Position numbers and translations under genes: made by a program
Notes under the pieces: generated by a model
Told to the model about the DNA's origin: nothing
The model's database searches: none
What the model saw: the letters and a program-made list of their open reading frames with translations, nothing else
In this document: piece by piece, positions 35,375-43,374 of the stretch
How positions within the stretch are numbered: the first letter of the stretch is position 1
Layout: each line of letters begins with the position of its first letter
Assembly: GCF_004114535.1 (NCBI RefSeq)
Contig: NZ_LBJC01000002.1
Location: 186,001-250,000 of the forward strand
Source: Bradyrhizobium nanningense
GTDB taxonomy: Bacteria > Pseudomonadota > Alphaproteobacteria > Rhizobiales > Xanthobacteraceae
Length of the DNA: 64,000 bases
Direction: 5' to 3'

Positions 35375-37009
35375 TTAGCCGAACTGGTTCATCGTGTTGT
35401 GGGCGCCGCCCGCCTTCAGGGCCGCCTCGCCCGCGAAGTACTCCTTGTGGTCGTCGCCGATGTCGGAACCGGCCATGTTCTGGTGCCTCACGCAGGCGAT
35501 GCCCTGACGGATCTCGGCGCGCTGGACGTTCTTGACGTAGCCCAGCATGCCCTGCTCGCCGAAATACTCCCGAGCGAGGTTGTCGGTCGAGAGCGCCGCC
35601 GTGTGATAGGTCGGCAACGTGATCAGATGGTGGAAGATGCCGGCGCGCTTGGCCGAATCCGCCTGGAAGGTGCGGATGCGCTCGTCGGCTTCCTGCGCCA
35701 GCGGCGTGTCGTCGTACTCCGCCTTCATCAGCTCGGCACGGTTGTACTTGCTGACGTCCTTGCCGGCTTCCTTCATCGCGTCGTAGACCTGCCAACGGAA
35801 GTTCAGCGTCCAGTTGAAGGACGGCGAGTTGTTGTAGGCCAGCTTCGCGTTCGGGACGACCTTGCGGATGCGGTCGACCATCTTGGCGATCTGCTCGATA
35901 TGCGGCTTCTCGGTCTCGATCCAGAGCAGGTCGGCGCCGTTCTGCAGCGAGGTGATGCAGTCGAGCACGCAACGGTCCTCACCCGTGCCCGGGCGGAACT
36001 GGTAGAGGTTCGAGGGCAGCCGCTTCGGGCGCATCATCTTGCCGTTGCGGTTGATGATGACGTCACCGTTGCGGGCGTTCTCCGCAGTGATTTCCTCGCA
36101 GTCGAGGAAGCTGTTGTACTGGTCGCCGATGTCACCGGGCTTGTGGCTGACCGCGATCTGCTGCGTCAGGCCGGCGCCGAGCGAGTCGGTGCGGGTCACG
36201 ACGATGCCGTCTTCGACGCCGAGCTCGAGGAACGCATGGCGGCAAGCGCGGATCTTCGCGAGGAAGACTTCATGCGGCACGGTGACCTTGCCGTCCTGGT
36301 GGCCGCACTGCTTCTCGTCCGAGACCTGGTTCTCGATCTGCAGGGCGCAGGCGCCCGCCTCGATCATCTTCTTGGCGAGCAGATAGGTCGCTTCCGCATT
36401 GCCGAAGCCGGCATCGATGTCGGCGATGACGGGGACGACATGGGTCTGGAAGTTGTCGATCTTCGCAATCAGCTCCTTCTCGCGGGTCTTGTCGCCTTCC
36501 TTGCGCGCCTTGTCGAGCAGACGGAAGATGTCGTTGAGCTCACGGGAGTCCGCCTGACGCAGGAAGGTGTAGAGCTCCTCGATCAGCGCCGGCACCGAGG
36601 TCTTCTCGTGCATCGACTGGTCGGGCAGCGGACCGAACTCGGAGCGTAGCGCCGCGATCATCCAGCCCGAGAGGTACAGATAGGTGCGATCGGTCTTGCC
36701 GCCGAAGTGCTTCTTGACCGAGATCAGCTTCTGCTGGGCGATGAAGCCGTGCCAGCAACCCAGCGACTGGGTGTACTTGGTCGGATCGTTGTCATAGGCC
36801 GCCATGTCGGCGCGCATCAGCGCCGCGGTGTAGCGGGCGACGTCGAGGCCGGTCTTGAAGCGGTTCTGCAGCCGCATGCGGGCGACGGCCTCGGCCGACA
36901 CGCCGTTCCAGGTCGGCTGGGTCTCGAGGAGCGCCTGGGCCGCCTTGACCTCGTCCTGATACGACGACGGGCCCTGGAGGGTGCTGATGCCGCGGGGCTG
37001 GTAGTTCAT
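35375..37009 (-). CDS. aceA: Isocitrate lyase, long form
   Basis: Glyoxylate shunt: isocitrate to succinate and glyoxylate. 544 residues, the long class found in Pseudomonas and rhizobia rather than the about 430-residue E. coli form. The active-site motif is KQCGHQ with catalytic Cys235. DIDAGFGN (198-205) holds metal-binding aspartates. ATG 37009 is used (AGGATC upstream); a 48-codon upstream extension of the frame is AT-rich promoter DNA. It is divergent from a RamB-like regulator, whose family controls acetate and short-chain acyl metabolism. Confidence 0.96.
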   Translation of the reverse strand: MNYQPRGISTLQGPSSYQDEVKAAQALLETQPTWNGVSAEAVARMRLQNRFKTGLDVARYTAALMRADMAAYDNDPTKYTQSLGCWHGFIAQQKLISVKKHFGGKTDRTYLYLSGWMIAALRSEFGPLPDQSMHEKTSVPALIEELYTFLRQADSRELNDIFRLLDKARKEGDKTREKELIAKIDNFQTHVVPVIADIDAGFGNAEATYLLAKKMIEAGACALQIENQVSDEKQCGHQDGKVTVPHEVFLAKIRACRHAFLELGVEDGIVVTRTDSLGAGLTQQIAVSHKPGDIGDQYNSFLDCEEITAENARNGDVIINRNGKMMRPKRLPSNLYQFRPGTGEDRCVLDCITSLQNGADLLWIETEKPHIEQIAKMVDRIRKVVPNAKLAYNNSPSFNWTLNFRWQVYDAMKEAGKDVSKYNRAELMKAEYDDTPLAQEADERIRTFQADSAKRAGIFHHLITLPTYHTAALSTDNLAREYFGEQGMLGYVKNVQRAEIRQGIACVRHQNMAGSDIGDDHKEYFAGEAALKAGGAHNTMNQFG

Positions 37010-37137
37010 GTGCCTGATCCTTTCGCTGACGATGGCGATGGCTGGCCATCGACATTCTTGACACTGCATTGCGAGATACGTGTCAGGAGCTAAACGCGAA
37101 AACAGAAACTTCGTATAGATGGCTTGTCTTTTATTGG

Positions 37138-37193
37138 TGATGTCATGTAACATCAGAACATGTAATAGATGTTACTTTGTAAAGTTTGTAAAA
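37138..37193. promoter_or_regulatory. Operator candidates in the aceA / regulator divergent promoter
   Basis: AT-rich 229-bp region. It contains the dyad TGATGTCATGTAACATCA (37138-37155) and the stretch TTACTTTGTAAAGTTTGTAA (from 37172). On the minus strand this includes AAACTTTACAAA, close to the RamB consensus (A/G)(A/G)AACTTTGCAAA known from Corynebacterium. This supports control of aceA by the adjacent regulator; it is inference. Confidence 0.5.
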
Positions 37194-37238
37194 GATAGGT
37201 CAGAATAGCTGTCCTGATGCAGATGGAGATCTCAAGAC

Positions 37239-38684
37239 ATGGCCGCCGAATCCGGGAAGAAACTGTTCGTCGGCCCGCGCTTCCGGAGGATCCGGCAGCA
37301 ATTGGGGCTGTCACAGACCCAGATCGCCGAGGGGCTCGGGATCTCACCGAGCTATGTCAACCTGATCGAGCGGAACCAGCGGCCGGTGACGGCGCAGATC
37401 CTGCTGCGGCTGGCCGAGACTTATGACCTCGATCTGCGCGATCTCGCCACCGCCGACGAGGACCGCTTCTTCGCCGAGCTCAACGAGATCTTCTCCGATC
37501 CCTTGTTCCGCCAAATCGACGTTCCCAAGCAGGAGCTGCGCGACCTCGCCGAGCTCTGCCCGGGCGTCACCCATGCGCTGCAGCGGCTCTATGCGGCCTA
37601 TACCGAAGCCCGGCAGGGCGAGACACTGGCCGCCGCCCAGATGGCCGACCGCGACGTCGGCACGCGCTATGAGGGCAACCCGGTCGAGCGCGTGCGCGAG
37701 CTGATCGAGGCCAATCGCAACTATTTTCCGGAGCTGGAGCAGGCCGCCGAGAATTTGCGCGATGAATTGAACGTGCCGGCCGAAGGGCTCTATGCGGCCC
37801 TGGCCGCGCGGCTGCGGGAAAAGCATTCGATCCAGACCCGCATCATGCCTGTCGACGTGATGCGAGAGACGCTCCGGCGTTTCGATCGCCACCGCCGCCA
37901 GCTCTTGATCTCCGAGCTGGTCGACCCGCCCGGCCGCGCCTTCCAGCTCGCCTTCCAGCTTGGCTTGGGTGAATGCGCGCAAGCCCTGGAGAGCATCATC
38001 GGCCGTGCCGGACCGCTCGACGACGCGCCGCGCCGGCTGTTCCGCATCACGCTCGGCAACTACTTCGCAGCTGCCGGGATGATGCCCTATCCGGCTTTCC
38101 TGGCTGCGGCCGAAGCCCTGAATTACGACATCCACGTGCTGGCGCAGCGCTTCAATTCCGGCTTCGAGCAGGTCTGTCACCGGCTCACCACCTTGCAGCG
38201 GCCGAACGCGCGCGGCATTCCGTTCTTCCTGTTGCGCGTCGACAATGCCGGCAACGTCTCCAAGCGCTTCTCCTCCGGCACCTTCCCGTTCTCGAAGTTC
38301 GGCGGCACCTGCCCGCTATGGAACGTGCATTCGACCTTCGACACGCCGGACCGCCTGCTCAAGCAGGTGATCGAGCTGTCCGACGGCACGCGCTATTTCT
38401 CGATCGCACAGATGGTGCGCCGCCCGGTCGCGCCGCACCCGCTGCCGCAACCGCGCTTCGCCATCGGCCTCGGCTGCGAGATCCGTCACGCCGCGCGCCT
38501 GACCTATGCCGCCGGCATGGACCTCGAGAAAACCGAGGGCACGCCGATCGGTGTCAATTGCCGCCTGTGCGAGCGCGAGAACTGCGCGCAGCGCGCCGAA
38601 CCGCCGATCACGCGCACGCTGATTTTGGACGAGACGACGCGGCGGGTGTCGAGCTTTGCATTCTCGAACGCACGGGAGTTGTGA
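37239..38684 (+). CDS. RamB/ScfR-like short-chain acyl metabolism regulator
   Basis: 481-residue DNA-binding regulator. An N-terminal XRE helix-turn-helix occupies about residues 9-64 (LGLSQTQIAEGLGISPSYVN is the HTH core). The IrrE/ImmA-like middle domain follows, and a C-terminal DUF2083-type domain ends the protein. Cysteines are in NCRLCERENCAQRAEP, conserved in this family. Relatives (RamB, ScfR/PccR) regulate isocitrate lyase, acetate or propionate genes. The gene is divergent from aceA, which is the likely target. Confidence 0.88.
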   Translation: MAAESGKKLFVGPRFRRIRQQLGLSQTQIAEGLGISPSYVNLIERNQRPVTAQILLRLAETYDLDLRDLATADEDRFFAELNEIFSDPLFRQIDVPKQELRDLAELCPGVTHALQRLYAAYTEARQGETLAAAQMADRDVGTRYEGNPVERVRELIEANRNYFPELEQAAENLRDELNVPAEGLYAALAARLREKHSIQTRIMPVDVMRETLRRFDRHRRQLLISELVDPPGRAFQLAFQLGLGECAQALESIIGRAGPLDDAPRRLFRITLGNYFAAAGMMPYPAFLAAAEALNYDIHVLAQRFNSGFEQVCHRLTTLQRPNARGIPFFLLRVDNAGNVSKRFSSGTFPFSKFGGTCPLWNVHSTFDTPDRLLKQVIELSDGTRYFSIAQMVRRPVAPHPLPQPRFAIGLGCEIRHAARLTYAAGMDLEKTEGTPIGVNCRLCERENCAQRAEPPITRTLILDETTRRVSSFAFSNAREL

Positions 38685-38697
38685 GGATATTCGTCTC

Positions 38698-38850
38698 TCG
38701 TGTCCCGGACGCGCTACGGCGCTCTCGCGCTGCTGCGCAGAGCCGGGACCCAGCGAGCCACGCATACACACCACATGGGCCCCGGCTCTGCAGCGCACCG
38801 CACGATGCCTCGCATCGCCGGGGGCGCTGCGCTGCGTCCGGGGCACGAGA
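38698..38850. repeat. Interspersed repeat, GTGTCCCGGACGCG type
   Basis: Begins CGTGTCCCGGACGCGCTACG and ends TGCGTCCGGGGCACGAG, with inner copies GAGCCGGGACCC / GGGCCCCGGCTC. It lies between the convergent regulator and the next small gene. Confidence 0.75.
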
Positions 38851-38860
38851 CTGCCGCACC

Positions 38861-39154
38861 TCACGCCAGCGTATGCACGATCACCGGCCCGGCGGCGGCG
38901 CTCGCATGGCCGGCGAGCAGGGGGCCGAGATCCTTTTCAATCCAGGCAATGGCCCGTCTGTTCGCTTCCTCGGCCTGCTCGAACTTGTCAAAGATCGAGA
39001 TCGCGGTGACCGTGTCGTCGCCGGCATAGACGACGTAATAGGCGCGGAAGCCGTCGACGTCGCTGATGATCGGAACGGCGCCGTCCTTGATGCGGCGCGC
39101 CAGCTCTTCCGCGCTCCCGCTTTTCGCCTTGGCCTGACGGATGGCGGCATACAT
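38861..39154 (-). CDS. Small ABM-like alpha/beta barrel protein
   Basis: 97 residues with GGGGAGGATGCC before the ATG. The profile (MYAAIRQAKAKSGSAEELAR, then AYYVVYAGDDTVTAISIFDK, then a helix with EEANRRAIAWIE) resembles the antibiotic-biosynthesis-monooxygenase dimeric alpha-beta barrel. That fold is often enzymatically inactive or haem-degrading. No catalytic residues can be named. Function unknown. Confidence 0.7.
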   Translation of the reverse strand: MYAAIRQAKAKSGSAEELARRIKDGAVPIISDVDGFRAYYVVYAGDDTVTAISIFDKFEQAEEANRRAIAWIEKDLGPLLAGHASAAAGPVIVHTLA

Positions 39155-39535
39155 GGCATCCTCCCCTTCCGGCTGTCTGTGTTAGGGCGTGCTGCCCTCA
39201 AAGTGAATCTACACCCGACTGCCCGACCCGTCATCCTGAGGTGCGAGGCATGGGACGCAACGCGTCCCAGGGGGAGCCTCGAAGGATACACGGCCCCCGC
39301 TGCTGCAGCTGGGCCGTCGCCCTTCGAGGGCCGCTGAAGAAGCGGCCACCTCAGGGTGACGGGGATAGGCTAGCTCGCGATATTGGCCTTGGTTAACCCG
39401 ACCCTAATCCGCGCGCACGATCTGCAACCAGCGGTTAAGCACGCCTCAACATCGGTGCCTTAGTCTTGCCCCACTCACTTTTCGCAAACAACGGTGGCCT
39501 ATTCTGCCGGGCGAAGTGACATCAGGGGGTTCATC
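39155..39535. other. 381-bp intergenic region with a dispersed repeat
   Basis: Contains the repeat at 39227-39363 and, after it, a less GC-rich stretch leading to the gene at 39536. That stretch probably includes its promoter. No further gene is seen. Confidence 0.5.
39227..39363. repeat. Interspersed repeat, CGTCATCCTGAGGTGCGAG type
   Basis: Left end CCCGTCATCCTGAGG and right end CCTCAGGGTGACGGG are inverted copies. Inner pieces include GCCTCGAAGGATACACGG and GGGCCGTCGCCCTTCGAGGG. It matches a repeat type common between genes in Bradyrhizobium and Rhodopseudomonas. Confidence 0.8.
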
Positions 39536-40336
39536 ATGCGCATTGCGTTGCTGCTGACCGCAACCATCGTCGGCGCGCTCTTCGCCAGTCCATCCCGTGC
39601 CGGATCGCTCGATGCCGATGCAGCGCAGCCGCTGCCGCCGGGGTTCCAGAGCTATCGCGGCTACATGTTCGACCTGTCGGAGAATTCCGATCGCAAGGAC
39701 GTCGACAAGCTCACCGACAATCTGAAGCAGCAGATCGACCTTGTCGAAGGCGCCGGCCTCTCACCGCGCGTGCTGCGCTTCTTCCACACCGTTCCGATCG
39801 TCGCGAGCGAGCTGGCTTGCCTGGACGAAGGCGCGGCAACCGCGTGCTACGGCCGGGTCACGCCGGACATCCACCGCACCGCGCCGCGGACGCTCACGGT
39901 GTGGGACCCGGACAAGCAGCGCTGGACCAATCCGAATGCCGTCGATCTTGCGGTCGATTCCGGGCTCGGCGTGATCATGCTGCGCCCGGACATGATGCGC
40001 TACGAAAAGGAGGCCGTGCTGCTGCACGAGCTGCTTCATGCCTATCATGCGCGGCTGCTGCCGGACGGCTACGCCAACAAGGGCGTGATCTCCTATTACG
40101 CCCTGGCCAAGTCCAAGGACCTGTTGCCCAAGGACACCTATGCGATGAAGAACCCGATGGAGTTCTTCGCGGTGACCGCCAGCATTTTCCTGGCCGGAAA
40201 GAGCGAATTCCACGATCCGAAGTCGCGCGAGGCGCTCAAGGAGAAGATGCCGGACTATTACAAATATCTGGTCGGCGTGTTCGGCTTCGACCCTGAGCCG
40301 GCGGCGTCGAACGGCCCGGTTGCCTCGCTGAAATAA
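39536..40336 (+). CDS. Secreted zincin-like hypothetical protein
   Basis: 266 residues from ATG 39536, with AGGGGG about 8 bases upstream. The signal peptide spans about 1-22 (LLLTATIVGALFASPSRA). A putative zinc site HELLH (about residue 167-171) is followed about 40 residues later by NPMEFFAVTASIFLAGKSEF, where E could be the third ligand. This is a gluzincin-like layout. Two Cys (LACLDEG, ATACYGR) may form a disulfide. Periplasmic peptidase activity is inference; the substrate is unknown. A terminator follows directly. Confidence 0.7.
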   Translation: MRIALLLTATIVGALFASPSRAGSLDADAAQPLPPGFQSYRGYMFDLSENSDRKDVDKLTDNLKQQIDLVEGAGLSPRVLRFFHTVPIVASELACLDEGAATACYGRVTPDIHRTAPRTLTVWDPDKQRWTNPNAVDLAVDSGLGVIMLRPDMMRYEKEAVLLHELLHAYHARLLPDGYANKGVISYYALAKSKDLLPKDTYAMKNPMEFFAVTASIFLAGKSEFHDPKSREALKEKMPDYYKYLVGVFGFDPEPAASNGPVASLK

Positions 40337-40356
40337 GGCGCCCCGACGAAACTTTC

Positions 40357-40385
40357 AAAAAGCCGCGCGGCATGCGCGGCTTTTT
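40357..40385 (+). terminator. Rho-independent terminator
   Basis: AAAAAGCCGCGC-GGCAT-GCGCGGCTTTTT has a perfect 7-bp GC stem with A and T runs. It starts 20 bp after the stop of the zincin-like gene. Confidence 0.9.
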
Positions 40386-40499
40386 CAGTTTTGGCTGGCT
40401 GGAAGCTGCGGATGACGCACAGCCGGGAATTGCCAAGGCGGGGCCCGATCTGCATAGTCCCGCCCGCATCGATACCTGATTTCAAGAGGATAGAACAAC

Positions 40500-40853
40500 A
40501 TGGCGGACGCCGACCTGGATGTCGTGATCCGGCAACTGGCCAGACAGCTGCATACGGGCCTGATGACCCGCGCCAAGGAGCGGCGGGATCGCTTCAACGG
40601 CCTGGCGGCCAAGGCCAAGAGCAAGGACGCCGCCGACCGCTTCAAGATGATGGCCAAGGCCACGCTGGAGCAGGCCACCGCCGCCGCCAAGCGCCTGCAG
40701 ATGTCCGCCGATAACGTCGCCGACAGCTACGCGCGGTCGATGCGGATCGCCGCCAGCACGCCGGTTGCGGCCAAACCGGAGAAGAAGGCCAAGGAAGAGA
40801 AGCCGGCGAAGAAGGCTCCGAAGGCGAAGAAGGCCAAGGCGAAGAAGAAGTAA
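40500..40853 (+). CDS. Small protein with histone H1-like Lys/Ala-rich tail
   Basis: 117 residues. The first about 85 are helical and charged (RQLARQLHTGLMTRAKERRD, then FKMMAKATLEQATAAAKRLQ). The last about 30 are nearly all K, A, P and E in repeats of the PAKKAPKAKKAKAKKK type. Such tails occur in bacterial histone H1-like DNA-binding proteins. I cannot match the N-terminal part to a known domain. A nucleoid or nucleic-acid role is inference from composition. Confidence 0.7.
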   Translation: MADADLDVVIRQLARQLHTGLMTRAKERRDRFNGLAAKAKSKDAADRFKMMAKATLEQATAAAKRLQMSADNVADSYARSMRIAASTPVAAKPEKKAKEEKPAKKAPKAKKAKAKKK

Positions 40854-40866
40854 GGCGAGGTGCCTT

Positions 40867-41010
40867 CACCTCTCCCCGCTTGCGGGGAGAGGTCGGAATT
40901 TGCGTCAGAAAATTCCGGGTGAGGGGGTACAGGTGCCTCGATAGTCGAGAGTGTGGAGAGAGCCCCTCACCCCACCCCTCTCCCCGTAAGAACAGGAGAG
41001 GGAGAGAGAC
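40867..41010. repeat. Interspersed repeat, CTCTCCCCGC type
   Basis: Left part CACCTCTCCCCGCTTGCGGG contains its own hairpin (CTCTCCCCGC / GCGGGGAGAG). The right part CCCCACCCCTCTCCCCGTAA followed by AGGAGAGGGAGAG mirrors it. This is a widespread intergenic element type in Bradyrhizobium. It sits between convergent genes. Confidence 0.75.
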
Positions 41011-41014
41011 TCCC

Positions 41015-41656
41015 TCACCTTCTCGACGCGGCGATCGGGGTCGGCTCGGCGCTCGCGAGTTCGGCGAGCTTGGCGCGCGCGGCTTCGCGGGCGCGGCCAT
41101 CCTTGCCGGCGGGCAGCGCCAACGCCGCCTCGAAATCGGCGCGCGCATCGTCAGTCTGGCCACGGGCCAGGAATGCCAGGCCACGGTCGAGGCGAGCCTC
41201 GGCATCCCTGGGATCAAGGCGGATCGCCGTGTTGTAACTCAGGATGGCGCGATCGAGATCGCCGGTGGCAGCGAGCGCGAGACCGCGCTCGTGATAGGGC
41301 GCAGCGAGCTTGGGGTCCTGCGCGATCGCCTCGTCATAGTCGGCGATGGCGAGCTCGAGATCGCCGTTCTGACGGCGCGCGAGCGCGCGGTCCCGATAGA
41401 GCGCAGCGCGGTTAGGATTGAGGTGAATGGCCTCGTCGAAATCGGCGATCGCCCGCCTGAAGTCGCCATGGCGCAGCGCGATCCGTCCGCGCCCTTCGTA
41501 GGCAAAGGCGATCAGCGAGCCGCGCAGCGGCGAGAAGCCGATCACGGCCGAGCAGATGTCGGGATCGTCCTCGTCACCGCAATTGACGACCATGTGCGTG
41601 GACAGGCCAACGAGCACACACAGGACGAGCAGCAATGGCACGGCTGTTCTGGTCAT
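41015..41656 (-). CDS. Tetratricopeptide repeat protein with signal anchor
   Basis: 213 residues from ATG 41656. A hydrophobic N terminus (TRTAVPLLLVLCVLVGLSTH, about 2-21) is a signal peptide or anchor. Two Cys follow (VVNCGDEDDPDICSAV). Then come about four TPR units such as GDFRRAIADFDEAIHLNPNR, GDLELAIADYDEAIAQDPKL, GDLDRAILSYNTAIRLDPRD and GQTDDARADFEAAL. TPR arrays are protein-binding scaffolds, here probably periplasmic. The partner is unknown. Confidence 0.82.
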   Translation of the reverse strand: MTRTAVPLLLVLCVLVGLSTHMVVNCGDEDDPDICSAVIGFSPLRGSLIAFAYEGRGRIALRHGDFRRAIADFDEAIHLNPNRAALYRDRALARRQNGDLELAIADYDEAIAQDPKLAAPYHERGLALAATGDLDRAILSYNTAIRLDPRDAEARLDRGLAFLARGQTDDARADFEAALALPAGKDGRAREAARAKLAELASAEPTPIAASRR

Positions 41657-41791
41657 CTTCGACGGCGGCCGGCATTGGGCCGGCCACGCATCCCCTTTCG
41701 AAGAAAGCATCATCCGCGCGTGGTAGCACCGGCTCTGGCGATCCTGTGTGCGCCAGCTCACAAAGCCGGTTTCAAATCCTGACGGGTTCCG

Positions 41792-42739
41792 TCAGCCCCA
41801 ATGACCGCGGGAAGGACCGCGTGGGGACGAACGCCCCCACGGGCTGCGAGGGGGATAATTCTCGTTGGCGCCGACCGACGGCGCGCCCCGCGTGCCGAGC
41901 TCGGCCGCGAGTTGCTGGAGCGCGGCAATGCGGTTCTGGGTCGAGGGATGAGTGGCGAACAGGTTGTCGACACCATGGCCCGACAGCGGGTTGATGATGA
42001 ACATGTGCGCGGTCGCGGGGTTTCGCTCGGCCTCGTAGTTCGGGACCTGGTGCGCGGCACCCTCGATCTTCACCAGCGCGGAGGCCAGCCACATCGGTTG
42101 TCCCGCGATGCGCGCACCGAGATTGTCCGCGGCGTATTCACGGGTGCGGCTGATCGCCATCTGCACCAGCATGGCGCCGAGCGGAGCGAGGATCATCATC
42201 AGGATCGAGCCGACGATGCCGAGACCATTGTTGTTGTCGCGATTGCCGCCGAAGAACATGCCGAACTGCGCCAGCATCGAGATCGCGCCTGCAATGGTCG
42301 CGGTAACAGTCATCAGCAGCGTGTCGTGGTTTTTGATATGGGCGAGCTCGTGCGCGATCACGCCGGCGAGCTCCTCGCGGCTGAGCTGGCGCATCAGGCC
42401 GGTGGTGACGGCGACCGCGGCATTTTCCGGGTTTCGTCCGGTCGCGAATGCGTTGGGCTGCGGCTCATCCATCAGGAACACGCGCGGCATCGGCAGGCCC
42501 GCACGGCCCGCGAGCTCGGCGACGAGACCGACCAGCTCCGGCGCGGTCGAACGGTCGACCTCATGGGCGCCGTACATCGAGAGCACCATGCGGTCGGAGT
42601 TCCAGTAGGTGAAGAGATTGGTCGCCGCCGCGATGATGAGCGCGATCATGGCGCCGGAGGCGCCGCCGATCAGATAGCCGACGCCCATGAACAGGGCGGT
42701 CAGGCCTGCAAGCAGCATTGCGGTACGAAGATAGTTCAT
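41792..42739 (-). CDS. htpX: Zinc metalloprotease HtpX
   Basis: Inner-membrane M48 protease of 315 residues. Two N-terminal helices (about 5-22 and 28-47), then the zinc site HELAH in [13 protein letters not shown] with E in [15 protein letters not shown] as third ligand. Helices flank the active site (about 142-165 and 175-195). It degrades misfolded membrane proteins in E. coli, together with FtsH. It is a normal-length HtpX, in contrast to the longer, Ser-rich M48 protein at 1755-2996. Confidence 0.94.
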   Translation of the reverse strand: MNYLRTAMLLAGLTALFMGVGYLIGGASGAMIALIIAAATNLFTYWNSDRMVLSMYGAHEVDRSTAPELVGLVAELAGRAGLPMPRVFLMDEPQPNAFATGRNPENAAVAVTTGLMRQLSREELAGVIAHELAHIKNHDTLLMTVTATIAGAISMLAQFGMFFGGNRDNNNGLGIVGSILMMILAPLGAMLVQMAISRTREYAADNLGARIAGQPMWLASALVKIEGAAHQVPNYEAERNPATAHMFIINPLSGHGVDNLFATHPSTQNRIAALQQLAAELGTRGAPSVGANENYPPRSPWGRSSPRGPSRGHWG

Positions 42740-42891
42740 GGCCGTCTCCCGGGCCGGCCGCGGCAGGCTGGAAGCGCCAGCGGGCCGGCAGACATGAGGT
42801 AGGGATGATCCCGGCCGGGGCGCAAGGTTTCAAGGTGCGTCGCGGAGCCGCGGCACTTGACCCAGCCTGAGCCCCCCGGCCACTATCGTTC

Positions 42892-43129
42892 ATGCATTTC
42901 GAGATTCTCGGCGGAATTACCGAGGTGGAGACCTTCGCGAGCGGCTCGGGCATCCGCGAGGTCGCGCGGCTGCGACGAATTTATCGGCGGGGACGTTGGC
43001 GCAAGCGCAAGGGCGTCGCTCAAGTGATTATCCGATGGCTCTACCCATCTTGCCGAGTTACATTGGTATGAGGCCGCCGGCATCGGCCGCAAGGAATTCA
43101 AGATCAAGAACCTGTTCCGGGAATCATGA
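42892..43129 (+). pseudogene. Small conserved hypothetical gene with internal frameshift
   Basis: Opens MHFEILGGITEVETFASGSG and continues REVARLRRIYRRGRWRKRKG before leaving its natural frame near 43030. In frame 0 it stops at 43069-43071. One base over, the expected second half appears: LSDGSTHLAELHWYEAAGIG then RKEFKIKNLFRES and stop at 43127-43129. I recall intact relatives of this 75-80 residue protein in Bradyrhizobium. One extra base (or two missing) would explain it. A sequencing or assembly error is possible. Its last codons overlap the next gene. Confidence 0.7.
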
Positions 43130-43352
43130 TGAAATCGCGAAGCAAACAATTGGTGATCTGCGTGGACAACGAGGGCTACGAGGCCTCTCGCGAGAAGCGC
43201 AAGATCTACGTGACGCTGCGCGATCCCGTGGCAGACAAACTTGACATGCTGCGGATCATCGACGAGTCGGCGAGGATTACCTTTATCCGAAAACCTTCTT
43301 TCGCGAGATCGCCCTTCCCCTCGCTGTGAAACGCGCCGTATTGGCCGCCTAG
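43126..43352 (+). pseudogene. Second small conserved hypothetical gene with 3' frameshift
   Basis: ATG 43126 (or 43129) overlaps the stop of the gene before it, so the two form a coupled pair. The frame reads MKSRSKQLVICVDNEGYEAS...KLDMLRIIDES and then degrades, stopping at 43327-43329. The adjacent frame continues GEDYLYPKTFFREIALPLAV and ends at TAG 43350-43352, restoring the natural C terminus. One missing base near 43269 explains this. Function unknown; about 75 residues when intact. Confidence 0.7.
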
Positions 43353-43374
43353 CAGCGCCCTGCCAGCACCAGAG

